This document shows positions 24,366-37,379 of a stretch of DNA of 64,000 nt, piece by piece (the stretch's first letter is position 1; each line of letters begins with the position of its first letter). A model generated the notes under the pieces. The model made no database searches. It saw nothing but the letters and a program-made list of their open reading frames with translations, and was not told the origin of the DNA. Made by a program: the position numbers and the translations under genes. The stretch comes from Kryptolebias marmoratus (lineage: Eukaryota; Chordata; Actinopteri; Cyprinodontiformes; Rivulidae): contig NC_051434.1 of NCBI RefSeq assembly GCF_001649575.2, forward strand, positions 8,636,308 to 8,700,307, given 5' to 3'.

Positions 24366-27300
24366 TTTTCTTCTAATATACCTTAGAGAAAAAAACCCAA
24401 AAAAAAACAATATTTCTTTAAAACTTCTTACTCTAAACATCAAATTGAATGAAGCAAAGAAACAAGCCAAAAAAATTTTTTTATTGCAACAACCACAAAA
24501 ATAAAAGATATTTTCAACCTGTTCCTGGCCTTTTTCTTGTAGACTTCCAAGTGTACAAGATGTACTTGAATGCTCTATAACGTCTTAAGGGTACAAAATA
24601 ATCTAGATTTCCAAATTCATAAGGATTATAATAAGCAAACTGTGAAGTTTTCAAATCACTGCATCAGGCCTTCAAATTAAATTTTTATTCAGGGTAATAA
24701 TTGATAGTTTTCATCTACAGTTATAGAGAATGACCTCGGGAAAGTTACTGTTTATGTTAAACTCAAAGTTGCTTGCTTTTGACTTGGTGAAAACTATTAT
24801 AGTGTACTGCAAATTGATATGAACTTATTTCTTATATTTTATTTAATTTATTTCACTCATCCAGTTTTACAAATCACCTTTAATCCACACAACATCTAGC
24901 AAAGCTCAACAAAATACCATTCATGAGAGAAAAGGGAGCAGGGAGAAGAAAATAAAAACTATAATTCCCTCCTTAATAATCAGCAAAATACATACATGGC
25001 CATGCTTACATAAAAATTCATCCACATTTGAAACCGAAACACACAATAAACTTCAAAAAGAATCATCAGTCTTTTCTAGGAGATCATAACATCTCAATAT
25101 TGTTTTCTTTATTAAAATGCTTAAATCACTAGTTAAAAAAGTATGTAAATATTTAATTTAATTTCATAATTTATGTTCAGGTTTTAAATGAAATCTTGTG
25201 GCAGCTTGGTTGTGTTGTGGTCAACATTAGTGATCATATGCTTTCTTTTGTGTTGCGAGTTCATTGTATATCTGCTGTTTTCCATGTCCCTTGTCTGATT
25301 TGAAGCGAAAGTGGAACTGTTTTTGATTGTCAGGCTGTGATCTTAGTTTGTCATTTTAATTTCTTTTGCACACAAGTTTGCCGATAGCTTAGCCTGCAGC
25401 TGTGTGATTTACTTTGACAGAAGCGTGTTTATTAGTCAAAAAAAAAAAAATCAGTCAGGTCTTTTTTTTCTTTTTTAAAAATTTCATTACTTATTTATAT
25501 ATTCACACAATGTGCACAAATCCTGGTATGCATGCTGTAACTGAAAACATTTTATACTTGTATGTAAAAATACAGTATCTGCATGAGTCTGATGCCATAG
25601 TGTAGTCCCTTCAAATAAAATGTAATCTCATCAATACTCCAGCCTGTTCACTGAATAAATGTTGCAGCAATTCAACAAAAAATTGATGAGATATTTATAA
25701 TATCAAACCAGTTTTAGTAGTTCCCTATCTTCACACAATAGTATGAATATTCGTTTTTCAACAATCTGAAAAAAAAAAAGCTTCTGGCAGTGGTACACAT
25801 ATGGATTGCATAATGTTCTGCATAGTTTTTGTCCAGGTTCCTACAAGTTTAGCAGAGTGTAACATTTAGGGACACACACCTAATATAGCAATAGGAAAAA
25901 AAGGACACCTGCTTGAGAAATTTCTGGGTGCTATTTATTACACATGTCTTATAAAGCTGTATCTACCCCAGCCATGCCTTGCTCTCTCCGAAACATCTGC
26001 TTCCAGTCTTCACTTATGTTCAAGAGCCTTGAGATCTCTGGTTTTGTCCACTGCAGCAAAGAACATTTCACTCCCTTAAGGATTCAACTCTCCTGGATGC
26101 AAATTAGTTTCATTTTAAGCCATCTGTCTGTCTGAGCCGAAATGGTATCATTTTGACAAGTGGTTGCTGTCTGTGCTAGCTCTGTGCAGATTTGAGCCTC
26201 AGCTTTATTGGTCATGCATCACCACAACCTGTTATATTCTTAAAATACACCAGTGACCACATGTTTAATATTCAGTAGGTCACCTGTTTTTATAAATCTG
26301 GGCATTGCAATGTCGATGAAAAGTATATATACCTAATTTTCATACACAGAATGTGCTCACCAAAGAGACAGACTATGATACATTCATACATAGACAAACA
26401 AGCACAAATATATTTTTTTGCATACACAAAAAAGCACAAACCCATAAAAAATACATGAATAAACCTAACTTTAGTGGCAAAAATAAATCAAATATGGTGT
26501 AGATCAAGTGATATACATAAACCCAATGTAGTTAACATGGCTTAAAACATTAAAACACAACAGTGGTGGTGGTTAATATTGATGCCTTACAGCAAAAAAC
26601 ATTCAACAATTTGATTTTTTATCAGTGTGAAAACATGCAGCTGCATGAGATATGATGGCTCTGATAGATTCCTGCTCCCTTGTGGGGGGAAAAAAACAGT
26701 TTTTTAAAGAAAGCAACACACAATTTCTTCTGTAAAATCACCTTCCTGAGCAAAATAATTGCACATACAGTGGAAGCATAATTTTTTCAGTACCCATCAC
26801 TGAAATCAATGGTCAGGGAAAACAACATGAATGAAAGGACAGGGTTCTGGGTCACTTTGTTCATTCGTTACTTCATACATGCCTTCTCCTATCCATGTAC
26901 TTACTGTTTAATATGTTTATTTCTCTTTGTAGTGAAATATTTTCATGAGTTACAAATATAAGTATTTGTAAAACCAAAAAAATGCTAATTTCTCACCACA
27001 CTTGTGCCTTTGTTGACTGCAGAGTCTAGCACAGACCTATTCACTACCTATTAATCCTAGCCCTAAAGGTAGTATCTTACTTGTTTGCGACTGTTGGAAA
27101 CTAGTTGGCAACTCAAAACTGCAAAGCTGTCACATCCAGCGTTAAACACATGAAATCGGGAAATTTGTTAATTGGTAAATAATTGTCTGATTTCTATCCT
27201 TAAAATGCCACATGATATGGTATCATGTGAAAATGTTTTATGGCATCTGAAACACTGTCTCCATGAGCCATCTCAGAAAACTTCAAACCTGATACCGCTG

Positions 27301-29866
27301 CACCAAGGCAGTCCCGAACATGAGTCAGTTACTTTTTCCTCTCTGGAGTGCCAACCCTATGCCCTTCCTCGTGTACTGGCAGGTGTAAGTCTGCTTGTTT
27401 AAAACATTTCCTCTGGGGGCTCAGCAGAAGGCTACTAGTTTAAAACAGCCAGCTGGTGCCATGGAGATGCTCCTGCCAGATTAATAATAATCATCACCCT
27501 AAATGTCCCCTGTATCACATTCTGGAAAGCAGCCACTTCTATTCAGCATGACAACCAGTAACACTGACAGTCCTTATTTTAGATCCCAGCCTTTTAACAC
27601 GGGCATGCTGGAGTTTCCACCCCCAGTTTAAAAAGTAATCCTACTGACAATGAAGTTTAAGCATTTTTTGTCTGTTGTCCTTTGCAAATGTTATGCAAAC
27701 AGCAACAAATGTACTTCTTGTGTTAAAATGCATAGTCCAAACCATTGTTTTAGACTTCAGTGTTTCTTTGACCTAAATATGCCAAATCCCCCCCTAATAA
27801 AAAGTGTCCCTTTTGACAAATGAAAGATACAATTAGAGCTTAATTAAAGCAACCTACGCGTCATCTTCTTGTGGGGATGAAATGCCACCTTCAGTGTGTA
27901 ACATTTAGATGACAGTAACCTGGGCCCGTCCAAACCCCTAATGGGTGATTATCTAATCATCTCTGTCAGATTGTATTTCTCAGCTGCGGCTTCAGTCTGC
28001 TGATTGCTAACTCCTTTTCTGAAACAACAACATTACAACCAGACTGCCACAATGCTGCTGTCTTTGAAAAAGGTAGCCTCCGACACTTTCATACTTTACA
28101 GTTCTATGGATTGCTTTTAAAAGGTTTTTTTTTTTTTTTAAATTGTGGTGCAAACAGGCCTGTTTGAACAGGTTTTAAGAAAGACTAACATAATAAAACG
28201 CAAGATAAATAATCATAACAAAACCAAAAGATCAGTTTTACACTTTTATAATAGTATATACTTTTATTGATCTTTGCTGGTTTGCTTTCTAAAGAGAAAA
28301 AGAATGGAGGGGAACAATTGGCTCCAAAAAATTCCAAAAGTCTAATTTTATTTTAAGTTTGAAGTCATATCAGAATCTCAAATGTATATACATTTTTAAA
28401 ATGTTCATATTCACAAATAAGATCTGGATCTAGCTTTGCTTCATATGTGTAGCTCAAAAATAATAATTATTGATGGATGGATGGACGAACGGATGGACGG
28501 ACAAATTGTTGGATGGAAAAAATGTATTTGGTGTTGCAGTGTTTTTGGGAAACAGACCAGGCACTGACAGAGATGAGACGCAGACATGTTGTAATACCTA
28601 TTTTAAAAGGAACCAGCTGAACCTGAGAATCTCTTAATTTTCTCTGGCTGACTGTGACTTTTGCTGAGCAACACATTACTGCTCTGCTGATCAGGTATCT
28701 ATTGGTGTACAAGCCCTCCAGCGCTGTAAGTAAGACATTAAACACCTTTTCTTGCACATTTAGCCATATTTGATTACCATCCAAGCCTGAAATCAACATA
28801 ATTAGCTGCTCTAACAAGGAACCACTCACTCAAGTGGATATTTGTTTAAGCATTAGCTTTAAAAAGAGCTTTAAAGTATGATGCAGCCTTACAGCCTGAC
28901 CCCAGGGTTTGTCTTTATTAAACTTCCTGTCTTTGGTTCTTCTGCATTTTGGCATTAAACTGCATTTATATTGAAACATATTGATTTTATATTAGAATTT
29001 TTTAATGGCATGACTTTTTGTTCCAGGTGCAAAGTTAAGTTTTCAATCACATGTGTTCTTTTTGTTTAAAGAAACATGTTTTCGGATGGATTTACGGCGT
29101 TGTATTGTGTCTTACGAGCCCAAACAATGTGAGCAGACTGACATTCAGCATCTAGCTCAAGGACCCTTTGACATGATACATGCCTGCTGATTGACACTCA
29201 GTGGCTTTTTCTGTGATCAAACCAGTGACCTTTGAGTAATTGGATGGTATCTCGAGCCACCAGGTCACCTTGCTTGAATGATAATAATTTTGCTTTTCAC
29301 CCCAAGTCTCTGTGTCCTCCTTTTGTGTCCTTCTTGTGCAATAGCCTTCATCATAAAAATAAATAAATCAACAATTACCTTTTAATATGAGTGTTTGACT
29401 TCAGCTAGAGATGACTGCCGAATCTCCTCTGTGGAAAAATGTTTGTAATTTTTGCAACGTCGCCAAATGAATTGATGGTTTTAAACATAGACAAATGTTG
29501 TTATGGCTTTCTGCAAACTGACATAAAAGCTTCTGTAAATGGGGTTAAGATTTTGCACACAATTATTTGCTAATGATTATTAGATCAGTATTGCTGACTC
29601 TGGGGTTAACAGACTTTAACGACTGTCCAAAAGCAGGACCTTTTTGTTTTTTTGTGAGCTGTTACCTTTTTGTCTGTCAGAATCGCAACAGTCCGACATG
29701 TCCATTGTCTCCCACTATAAATAATTCCTATTAGTCCCTGACACAGACACAGTTGAGTTTTTCCGGTATAAGTTCTCTGTGCTTGTTAGAATATGATAAA
29801 AAGTGTCAAAGAGGTGGTGTGCAGCAACACCAGAAATGTAATTTGATGGTTTTATTATTACTATTA
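24366..29866. other. Non-coding stretch
   Basis: No gene supported. It contains A/T tracts, a GGAT-type tetranucleotide patch at 28,471-28,516, and lower-repeat complex sequence at 27,840-28,060 and 29,080-29,280. The latter two could be conserved non-coding DNA but show no decisive sign. Confidence 0.5.
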
Positions 29867-29867
29867 T

Positions 29868-30187
29868 TGCCTGCTGCCAAAAGGTGAAGGCAGGTGATCA
29901 TGTTTTTGCCTGTGCGTGTGTGTGTTTGTGTGTTTATTTATTACCAAAATATCTCATGAACCTCTGGACAACTTTTATTGAAGCTGGTAGAAAGTAATAA
30001 CTGGATCAATTTACAAGTCAGTAACTGTTGGACTAATTTGAGATTCAAGATGGCTGCCATAGCCAACTAACCTTCAAAAACACAAAAATAGTTATTACTC
30101 AGTCAGTTCTCTTGGTATTGAACTAAAATATGCTGTGGTAGTAACTGAGAGGGATCCCCAGCTCATTGAACACTAACAGATTGCTCA
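29868..30187 (-). repeat. Interspersed family A, first unit of a head-to-tail pair (reverse)
   Basis: It starts at the CTGCCAAAAGGTGAAGGCAG terminus, with a TG-rich stretch, CCAAAATATCTCATGAACC and the CAAGATGGCTGCCATAGCC core. It breaks off in the GTAGTAACTGAGAG block before the palindromic end. Confidence 0.75.
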
Positions 30188-30220
30188 ACGTTGTTTAATT
30201 TTTTTAAATTAAAAATATGG

Positions 30221-30585
30221 GGTCTGTCTGTCTGTTAAGAAAATATTTCATAAGCCACTGCATGAATTTTAACAAGACTTTCAGGAAATAATCATTGGAT
30301 GTACCTCTACTGTTGAATAACATTTGGGACAAATCCAATTTAAAATGGCAAACACAAGTAAAAATGTAGAAAAGACAAAATGGCTACACCTCAGACTATT
30401 TTTTGGATATTGAGCTAAAATGTTATATAGCTTAGAGTCATTTACAACACTTACTCTGAGATTGTACATACTGTTCTTTTCTAAGCTTGACCAAAACAAC
30501 TGTCATTTCTCAACAGAAGTTGATCTTAGTCTAAAACTGCAGCAGGCTTTATGCATTTCTTCAAGCAATGCTAAGCCTTAAATTA
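30221..30585 (-). repeat. Interspersed family A, second unit (reverse)
   Basis: It restarts at GTCTGTCTGTCTGTTAAGAA (no outer GGCAG terminus) and continues through AAATATTTCATAAGCCACTG and a decayed core, then GATCTTAGTCTAAAACTGC. It ends with CATTTCTTCAAGCAATGC and CCTTAAATTATT. Confidence 0.75.
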
Positions 30586-31639
30586 TTATTAATTATTTGG
30601 AGAACAAATGTATAGGTTTTTGGGATTATAGTCGCTGTGGTGAAAAATACGAGTGAATTTTAACCAAAGGAATAAAATCATGGGAGAACTGTAAATAAAA
30701 GAGCAATGCCTTATATAAACTTGAGTGGGGGGTTAATTAGATCCCTGGAGGAAAATGTAAGGTGAATATTCTCATATTTTGCCTGTCTAATATATAGATA
30801 GGCATGTGTCTTATACTATGAAAGACACACTGAAACAATCAAAGAAAGCTGCAGATTAAAGACTTTCCACAAGTTTTGCTCAACTGTCCACCCTATGGTT
30901 GTTACCCGAATAACTAGTTCTCTGCATGTTGATCTTTCAATCACACGTCATCTTAACATAAGGTTGTCCTCGAGGTTAATGTTAAAGGGTGGGAATCTTC
31001 TTAAAAGACAGACTGGCTGGTGGAATAGTTTTAGTGGTACAAATGGCCTGATTTACAGAGCAGCTGTATGATTTACTCAAGGACATTAAAGCAAAGATGA
31101 CAACAGCTGATTAGCTTTTGTGTGCTAATGAGTCTATAGATAGTCTTTAGAATATTTATTGTTAGGTTTCGAAGTTCACGTTAGTCTGAGCTATGTTTGA
31201 CTTAAACGTTCAGGCAATGAATGGTACAAAGACAATAGCAGACTGTCATGTGCACATAAACTCTTCCATTTAAGCAGTAGTTTGAAATTCACATAAGTGC
31301 ACTAAATTATTTACTTCTTTGTATAAGAAGATTATGGTGGGACATTCCTGGAAGGTACTGCCTCTAGAAAAGGTTTGCCATTCAATTTGAAACCAGCCAG
31401 ATAGCACTTTTTCCCCCTGTTTTTCTGTATTTTTGCAAATCTATGTAAAGATTTTCCAAATGCATCAGAAAAGCAATGTAAACTACAATTTCAGATCTAT
31501 TTTTCCAAATGCATTAAAAAGTGATTTGCCTCTTCCTATTGGCTGACCAGTCAAAGTGAGGAGTAGACTATCCCAATGTGACGATCCCAAAATTGAACAA
31601 GAAAAAACGTTATTTACTAATTTTAATTCTCTCTCATTG
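30586..31639. other. Non-coding stretch
   Basis: No gene or recognised element. Confidence 0.5.
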
Positions 31640-31798
31640 TTCTCATGTCATATGGATTCTGTTGACTCTTTTAAATTACATCTGAAAGCGTATTTGTATA
31701 AACAGGCTTTTAATTTATTCTGATGTTTTTATGTGATTTCCTTATGTGTTTTGTGAAGAATCTGTGAAAAGTGCTATATAAATTAAATTTTACTTACT
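31640..31798 (+). mobile_element. LINE 3' end (short ORF tail plus 3' UTR)
   Basis: The frame reads FKLHLKAYLYKQAFNLF and stops near 31,720. Then come TTATGTGTTTTGTGAAG and AAAGTGCTATATAAATTAAA, with an ending TTTTACTTACT. A C-terminal F(K).HLK.YL..QAF peptide followed by GTGCTATATAAAT is a common 3' end among fish LINEs (L2/L1-like). Clade not resolvable from 160 bp. Confidence 0.5.
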
Positions 31799-32411
31799 AT
31801 AACACACTTCCTTCAACTCAAGTATGTTTAGATGTTATCTAATTATTATCCAAGTCCATTTTCTGTAGTCATGACAAGTTGGTGTTCACTCAGACTGAAA
31901 TATAGCGTAAAAGGCAAAAGGAGAAATCACAAAACTGTGAATGTCAATAGTATAAGACAAATAATTAAACATTTCAGAGATGGGGTGAATAGTTGAGTGA
32001 TGAAGGTAATTTGTTCTTTCACAAATTATCTTTTGCTTGAATAAACAAACAAACCAACCTTAAATTTGCCCAGGTTCCAAATCATTAACTGCTGTTTTAT
32101 ATCCGAGCCAAATTATTTGATCAGCAGTGCTGCTTCCAAATAATCATTCTCATAATTTTTATTCACTCGGGGGCAAGTTTGAAACTTGAGTCCAGAACAA
32201 CATCTGTCGATGCTTAACACGCCATCACCGTGAGCCAGCATATATTTAGTAATCAGGTCTAAATAAGGACAGCATTTTACTGATCACCTTTGAGCATGCC
32301 TCTTAGACTGTAGTCATGGCTTGGCACAATTACACTGATCAGGTCTCCTGCTTGTGAATATCAAGACTTTCCCAGGCCATAGATGATAGGACTATAACAT
32401 TCCAACAGATT
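31799..32411. other. Non-coding stretch
   Basis: No gene or recognised element. Confidence 0.5.
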
Positions 32412-32697
32412 TTGGGTCTGCCTCAGGGTCTCCTCCCAATGGGCAGACCCTGGCAAACCTTAAAAGAGAGGACTGCAGGAAGGATCTTAATCAGATGTCT
32501 GAACCACCTTAATTGACTTCTTTAAATGTAGAGGTGCAGAAGCTCCACTTGTAAACACATCAGGATCCATCTCCATCATTCTACCATCCAAGTTGCTTGA
32601 AAACCTTTTGGCTGAAGGTCATGGCATGAAGATGCCAACAAAACTTCACTTCGCCTGCGATAAGCAGAGATTAGAGCCTGAACTTCCTAAAACAGAC
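32412..32697 (-). mobile_element. Rex3-like RTE fragment, decayed and internally deleted (reverse)
   Basis: GGGTCTGCCTCAGGGTCTCC, CAGATGTCTGAACCACCTTA and GTAGAGGTGCAGAAGCTCC match, in antisense, the 3' part of the RTE ORF. The sequence then jumps to GGCTGAAGGTCATGGCATGA and GATAAGCAGAGATTAGAGCC, which belong several hundred bases away in the intact element. The intervening part is deleted. The frames are destroyed. Confidence 0.65.
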
Positions 32698-32740
32698 ACC
32701 TTTCAGAAACACTTCAAAATCTTGTGGAAAACCTTCCAAG

Positions 32741-33060
32741 AGGTTTTTTGTGGTTAGTTGTGCCCATCCATTCTAGCACATTTATGAGGTCAGGCCCTGA
32801 TGTTGGATGAGTGATTCTGGCTCACAATCTCCCTCCCAGCTCAACCCAAAGGTGCTTGATGGAGTTAAGGTCAGAGCTCTGTGCAGGCCAGTCAAGTTTC
32901 TCCACACCTAACTGATCAAACAATGTCTATTTGTAATCCTTGCTTTGTGCACAAGGGCATAGAAAAAGGCCTTCCCCAAAGTAATGTCACACACTTGAAC
33001 AACATTGCCCAAATTGCCTCAGTATGCTGAAACATTTGATTGCTCATAACTATTTTTGCC
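32741..33060 (-). pseudogene. Tc1-family transposase relic (DDE C-terminal region)
   Basis: The reverse strand of 32,830-32,960 reads GVEKLDWPAQSSDLNSIKHL followed by WVEL. This matches the conserved Tc1 segment ending DLNPIEHLW. The Glu of NPIE is the third catalytic acid of the DD34E triad in the Tc1 family; here the codon is AAG (Lys), so this copy could not catalyse transposition. Stops and frameshifts occur on both sides. The bases just before it (32,698-32,742) look like another part of a Tc1 transposase in the opposite orientation, suggesting rearrangement. Confidence 0.7.
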
Positions 33061-34094
33061 AACATAGCATGTATATATACAGACATAAAAGACCATGTCT
33101 TGAAGAGGTATGAAAACTGAATAGATGTCAGCTTGGCTGTCTAAAATCACTTCATCATTCAATTGTTCATTACCCTATTCACTACCCACTGTTTTCAAGT
33201 GCCTTCTCAAAATATCATCATGCCTATTCAAGTTCCTTTAATACTGTCAGGTCTTTCTGTTGGTAGGTCAAGTAGCTTGAGGTAATATCAGATGGAACTT
33301 CAACCAAATTGAGGTGAATACTACAACATCTTGCAAGAGAATCAAATCAGCCATGATGCCTATCAACCTAATGACATTTCATCTCATACAGTAGTCATTG
33401 TTATATTACTGCCAGCAGAGAAAGCAAAGGTTATATTGCTTTGGTTTGTGTACACAGAATGCAGGCCTGAAAAAAATTACTGCCTCAGAAACCTTATCAT
33501 GGGCAATTTTAGATAGTTTGAATATTGTTTTATTTCATCAGTCTGCAAACAGATATTTATAGTATGAAAGCATTATGATCGTGCAAGGTATAACTCTTTT
33601 TTGTGCTTGTGGTAAAAACTTTACAAAAAATTACGTCTTCTTACATAAGGCCCTCAGCACTCACAGGTCAAACCAACCTCAAGTTCACCCTTCTGTTTGA
33701 TCTCATATACATGTTAAGTTTCTTGAATTTGGAAACACAAGATCCTGCTAAAGTGCTTTAAAATCCCCTTTGTTTTAGTTCCCATCACTTTTTGTGTGCT
33801 CAGGATCACATTTTGCAATAATAACAGACCCAAACGTAGACAGATTCATGGAAAAGTACAGATAATGTTGTCATAACAATGTGGTTTAACACTTTCTCCA
33901 ACAACTATTTCACAAATATGCTTTCCACTGTGGGACTGTTAGCACAAGGTTACTTCATTGGACTTTTTTTCTTTTTGTTAGCTTTTTATTACCATCGTAG
34001 TTTTTTTTAAGTTGTTTGTGAATTTTATGAAAAGATTTCCCACTTGCTATAGGTAGTTGCCTTTCTCTCAAATAAATAAATGAATAAAGTTCTA
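33061..34094. other. Non-coding stretch
   Basis: No gene recognised. The first 100 bp may still be degraded Tc1 sequence. Confidence 0.45.
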
Positions 34095-34395
34095 TATGTG
34101 CATACAGGGATTCATTATTGAGAGTTTTATTAAAATTTGTCCAGTGATTGATAAGATATTTTGCTAACAAACATGTTTTTGTACAGAGTACCATCACACT
34201 AAATCTTACTGTAATAATTTTAAAATTGACTGAGTTGTACTTACTTTTGTGTTTGCCAAGGTCAATTATTTGTGGTTATACCTGGTTGAGTTTGAAAATT
34301 AAGCAGTAATTTCTATCTGAAAGTTTCATTCAAATTCACCCACTGTTTCATGAGCTATTTTGTGAACCGACAGACAAAGGAACACACACAATAAA
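34095..34395 (+). repeat. Interspersed family A, one and a fraction units
   Basis: A short 3' piece (GAGAGTTTTATTAAAATTTG, GATAAGATATTTTGCTAAC) is followed by a second, longer piece in the same direction (ACCATCACACTAAATCTTAC, AAAATTGACTGAGTTGTAC, TTTCATGAGCTATTTTGTG, ACCGACAGACAAAGGAAC). The outer ends are lost. Confidence 0.6.
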
Positions 34396-35683
34396 AATAA
34401 ATGTTTAAAAAGGAAAGATCTCCTTAAAATAATTTATGCCCCAGCAAACATGATTTACATGTGATTGATAATATTTAGATGGAATGCAATTACCTATATT
34501 TTGCCTGATCAGCTGAGGTTAGGAAGAATGAACACCAGTACCCTCCCCATAATTTACAATACAAACAAATGGAAGTACTCCATTACTACTAACCACTCTG
34601 CTATAAATTGAATGTATCTTCCCTGTCTCTCTTTCTATCCTCTGATGATTTTCTTTATGTGACCTCATTGTTCACTTCATTAAACTGAAAGCCATAAATT
34701 CGACCCTTATCATCCCAAACACACAAAATCGGAGCTGGTTTACATGCTTGCAAATACACACACTCGCAAGGACTCCTTTTTTCTCCGGTGTGGCTAGTGA
34801 CAGCCTCTCAGTTGGAGCTGGATTTACAGCTCTAAAATGTCCTGCCTGTGTGTGTGCAAGTGTGTGTGTTACTAAGGCTGTGTTTATGTCCTGCTCGGAT
34901 ATTGTAGTGAGGAAAAAGGTAGTGGAAAGAGAGAATGAGATGTAGATAAATAACCGTTTTAGGAGATGCCTCCTTTCCCGCAGGCTCTTTGAGAGCCTGA
35001 AAAAGGGGTAAAGTAGAGATGCAGAGACAGAATCAAAGAGAGAGTATCAGAGCAGGCATTACAATGCTCAGATTCAGTCCATCTCACTCAAAATGGCTGC
35101 ACAACACAATCTATCACTGCTTTATTAGAAATTACACACAAAAAGCCTTTGACAGTGCACACACCTACACACACAAGGCACAAAATAGTGGAGTAGATTG
35201 CATCCAAATCACTACCATTTGAAAGTAATGGGAACTGGTGGCTGGGGGCCATGTCCGTTTTGTCTCTTAAAAACCAGACACCACATCAGTATTTCACTTC
35301 AGTGCGCGATAACATACAAGGCTGTGCCAAAGTGCTGCAAAGGTGTCACAAAAAGCCATAAAGTAACACATATTGACAAATATTAAGTATATTTGTTTTA
35401 TTTTTATCACTTTTACAAAATGCAATACTAAGAGGAGATAAATTTAGCCATCAGTACCTATTATATTTATACTTCACAAATACAAAGATTGTGTTGGATT
35501 ATAATTAGGTGAATGATTAAATAGTTAATTTAAATAGGTCCTAATTACCATTATTGTCAGGTAGAAACACAGACATTAACTGACACAAAAACTGCTGAGT
35601 ATTAGGCTTAAAAGTGGGCAAAAAACAGCCAAACTCTGCTACCAAGGTGAGGCTGTGGAGGACAGTTTCATAGGTCATACATC
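34396..35683. other. Non-coding stretch
   Basis: No host gene recognised. The last 100 bp or so before 35,684 may be 5' untranslated sequence of the Tc1 relic that follows. Confidence 0.45.
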
Positions 35684-35945
35684 ATGGCAAGACTGAGCAC
35701 AGCAACCAGACACAAGGTAGTTCTACTACATCAGCAAGGTCTCTCCAAGGCAAACATTTCAAAGCAGACTGGTGTTTCAACATGTGCTGTTTAAGCTCTT
35801 TTGAAGAAGCACAAAGAAATGGGCAACATTGAGGACTGTAGAATTGGTGGCAAGCCAAGGAAACTTAATCTGGCAGATGGAAGACCCAACATGCTTACTT
35901 CCCTTTGAAATCAGAAGATTTCCAGCAGTGCCATCAGCTCAGAAC
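35684..35945 (+). pseudogene. Tc1-family transposase relic (N-terminal DNA-binding region)
   Basis: From ATG at 35,684 the frame reads MARLSTATRHKVVLLHQQGL, then SKANISKQTGVSTCAV and an in-frame TAA. In the same register come ALLKKHKEMGNIED, GGKPRKLNLADGR and a further stop. This is the helix-turn-helix (paired-like) DNA-binding half with the basic G(R/K)PRK motif of a Tc1-family transposase. The catalytic half is missing: the similarity stops at about 35,945, and a reverse Rex3-like fragment starts about 40 bp on. Confidence 0.75.
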
Positions 35946-35984
35946 CGGTATAAACTTGTGGGATCAACATATATGTGAGCAGAC

Positions 35985-36530
35985 CCAATGGGTTTTGGGT
36001 CTGCTCTGGGCTCTCCACTCAGTGAGATGTGCCTGGAAAACCTCCAAAATGAGCCCATAAATGATTCTATTTAGATGTCTGAACCACCTTAGTTTACTCC
36101 TTTCAATGTATAGGAGCAGCAGCTCTTCTCCAAGCTTCCCCTGAATGACAAAGGTCTTCACCTTGTCTCAAAGGCAGAACCAGGCCACACTATGGAAGAA
36201 GCTCATTTCAGCTGCTTGTATCAGGGATTTAATTGTTCCGGTCATGACCTATATACCACATGACCATAGATGGTGGTTGTAACATAGACAGAACAGTAAA
36301 TCGAGAGCCTTGCCTTTCGACTCAGCTCCTTCTTCACTAACAGACCTGATCCATGTCCTCATTACTGTGGATGAGGCCCTGATCCGTCAATGCATCTCCC
36401 ACTCCTTCCTACCAACACTCATTAACTAGACTCAGATACTTGAATTCCTTTGTTTGATACTCACCCCTAACCCAGAGACAGCAATCCACTTTTTTTCTGT
36501 TTGAGAACCATGCACTTAAAACTTTGATGA
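35985..36530 (-). mobile_element. Rex3-like RTE fragment, decayed (reverse)
   Basis: On the reverse strand a segment reads ERSKLRWFRHLNRI, the conserved (E/Q)RS.LRWFGHL.RM block of the fish RTE ORF 3' part. The + strand shows antisense landmarks in order: GAAGCTCATTTCAGCTGCTT, CGGTCATGACC, TCGAGAGCCTTGCCTTTCGA, ATACTTGAATTCCTT and TTTGAGAACCATGCAC. About 545 bp is kept, with many substitutions and stops. Confidence 0.75.
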
Positions 36531-37379
36531 CAAAGGTAGACCACAGTAAACAGGAAACCTCACCCCGTGGCAAGAAGCCAGGTGGCAGGCAAGGGCGGGG
36601 CCCTGGGCGTGCTGATTCCAGGCAATTGGCTATGAAACAAACAAAAAATTACTGTGAAGTTAAGGATATTAGTATTCTATTTAAAATGCAAAGGATGCAT
36701 CCCCTAAGGCAGAACTCTATTGGCAAGAACAATGAGCTCCTCCACACTGCCAAAATAATCAGTTAAAAACAGTTCAAAGAATTCAAAAAGGTCCCAGGGG
36801 GCTGACCGTGTTGAATCCCTGGATTCCCCAACTACAAGGTGATCAACCAACTGCAGGAATATTCAGAAACTAGTCCAGTCCACAGAAGATCTGTCCCACT
36901 GGATCAAAAGAAAATGCAATTAAACCTATGGTGCCAGGAACCACAAAATAATAAAGATCCCTTTCGTCAATGCATCAATACTTCAGAGATGCTTTTGTTG
37001 TGGGAATATGATCCACACACTCTTCAGGTGATTTCAATGAAGTAGTCTACTAGTGAATTCAAAGTCAGCAGATTGGGAGTTGCTAACCATTTAGAATTGT
37101 GTTTTATCCGTATAGACACACTTGTCCACAAGTTGAAGTGTTTTTGAGCAAGAAACTGAACCTCTTTATTGGTCCAAGGTGGTCCTCCTTTCATAAGAGT
37201 ACACTAATGAATGAAACGTAGTCTAACTTTTCTATAAACCGTTATATGATAAACGAGGTTGAAAATACTTGAATCTTTCAATCATTTTTACAACACATTT
37301 CCATGTGTGCTTGTTCGTTGAACTATGATTTGTAAATCACTGAACGGTTTCTGTATAAAACTGTGGTCAGAAGTGTTTA
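36531..37379. other. Non-coding stretch with a small GC-rich patch
   Basis: A GC-rich patch (36,560-36,620) and a cluster of short frames (36,524-36,766 and 36,839-37,045) have no domain I recognise. They adjoin the mobile-element cluster and may be leftover element sequence. Confidence 0.4.

Noticed and set aside
36524..37045. Two adjacent + strand frames next to the mobile-element cluster, considered as a retroelement gag or nucleoprotein remnant
   Set aside because: No zinc knuckle, protease or other motif; similarity not recognised.
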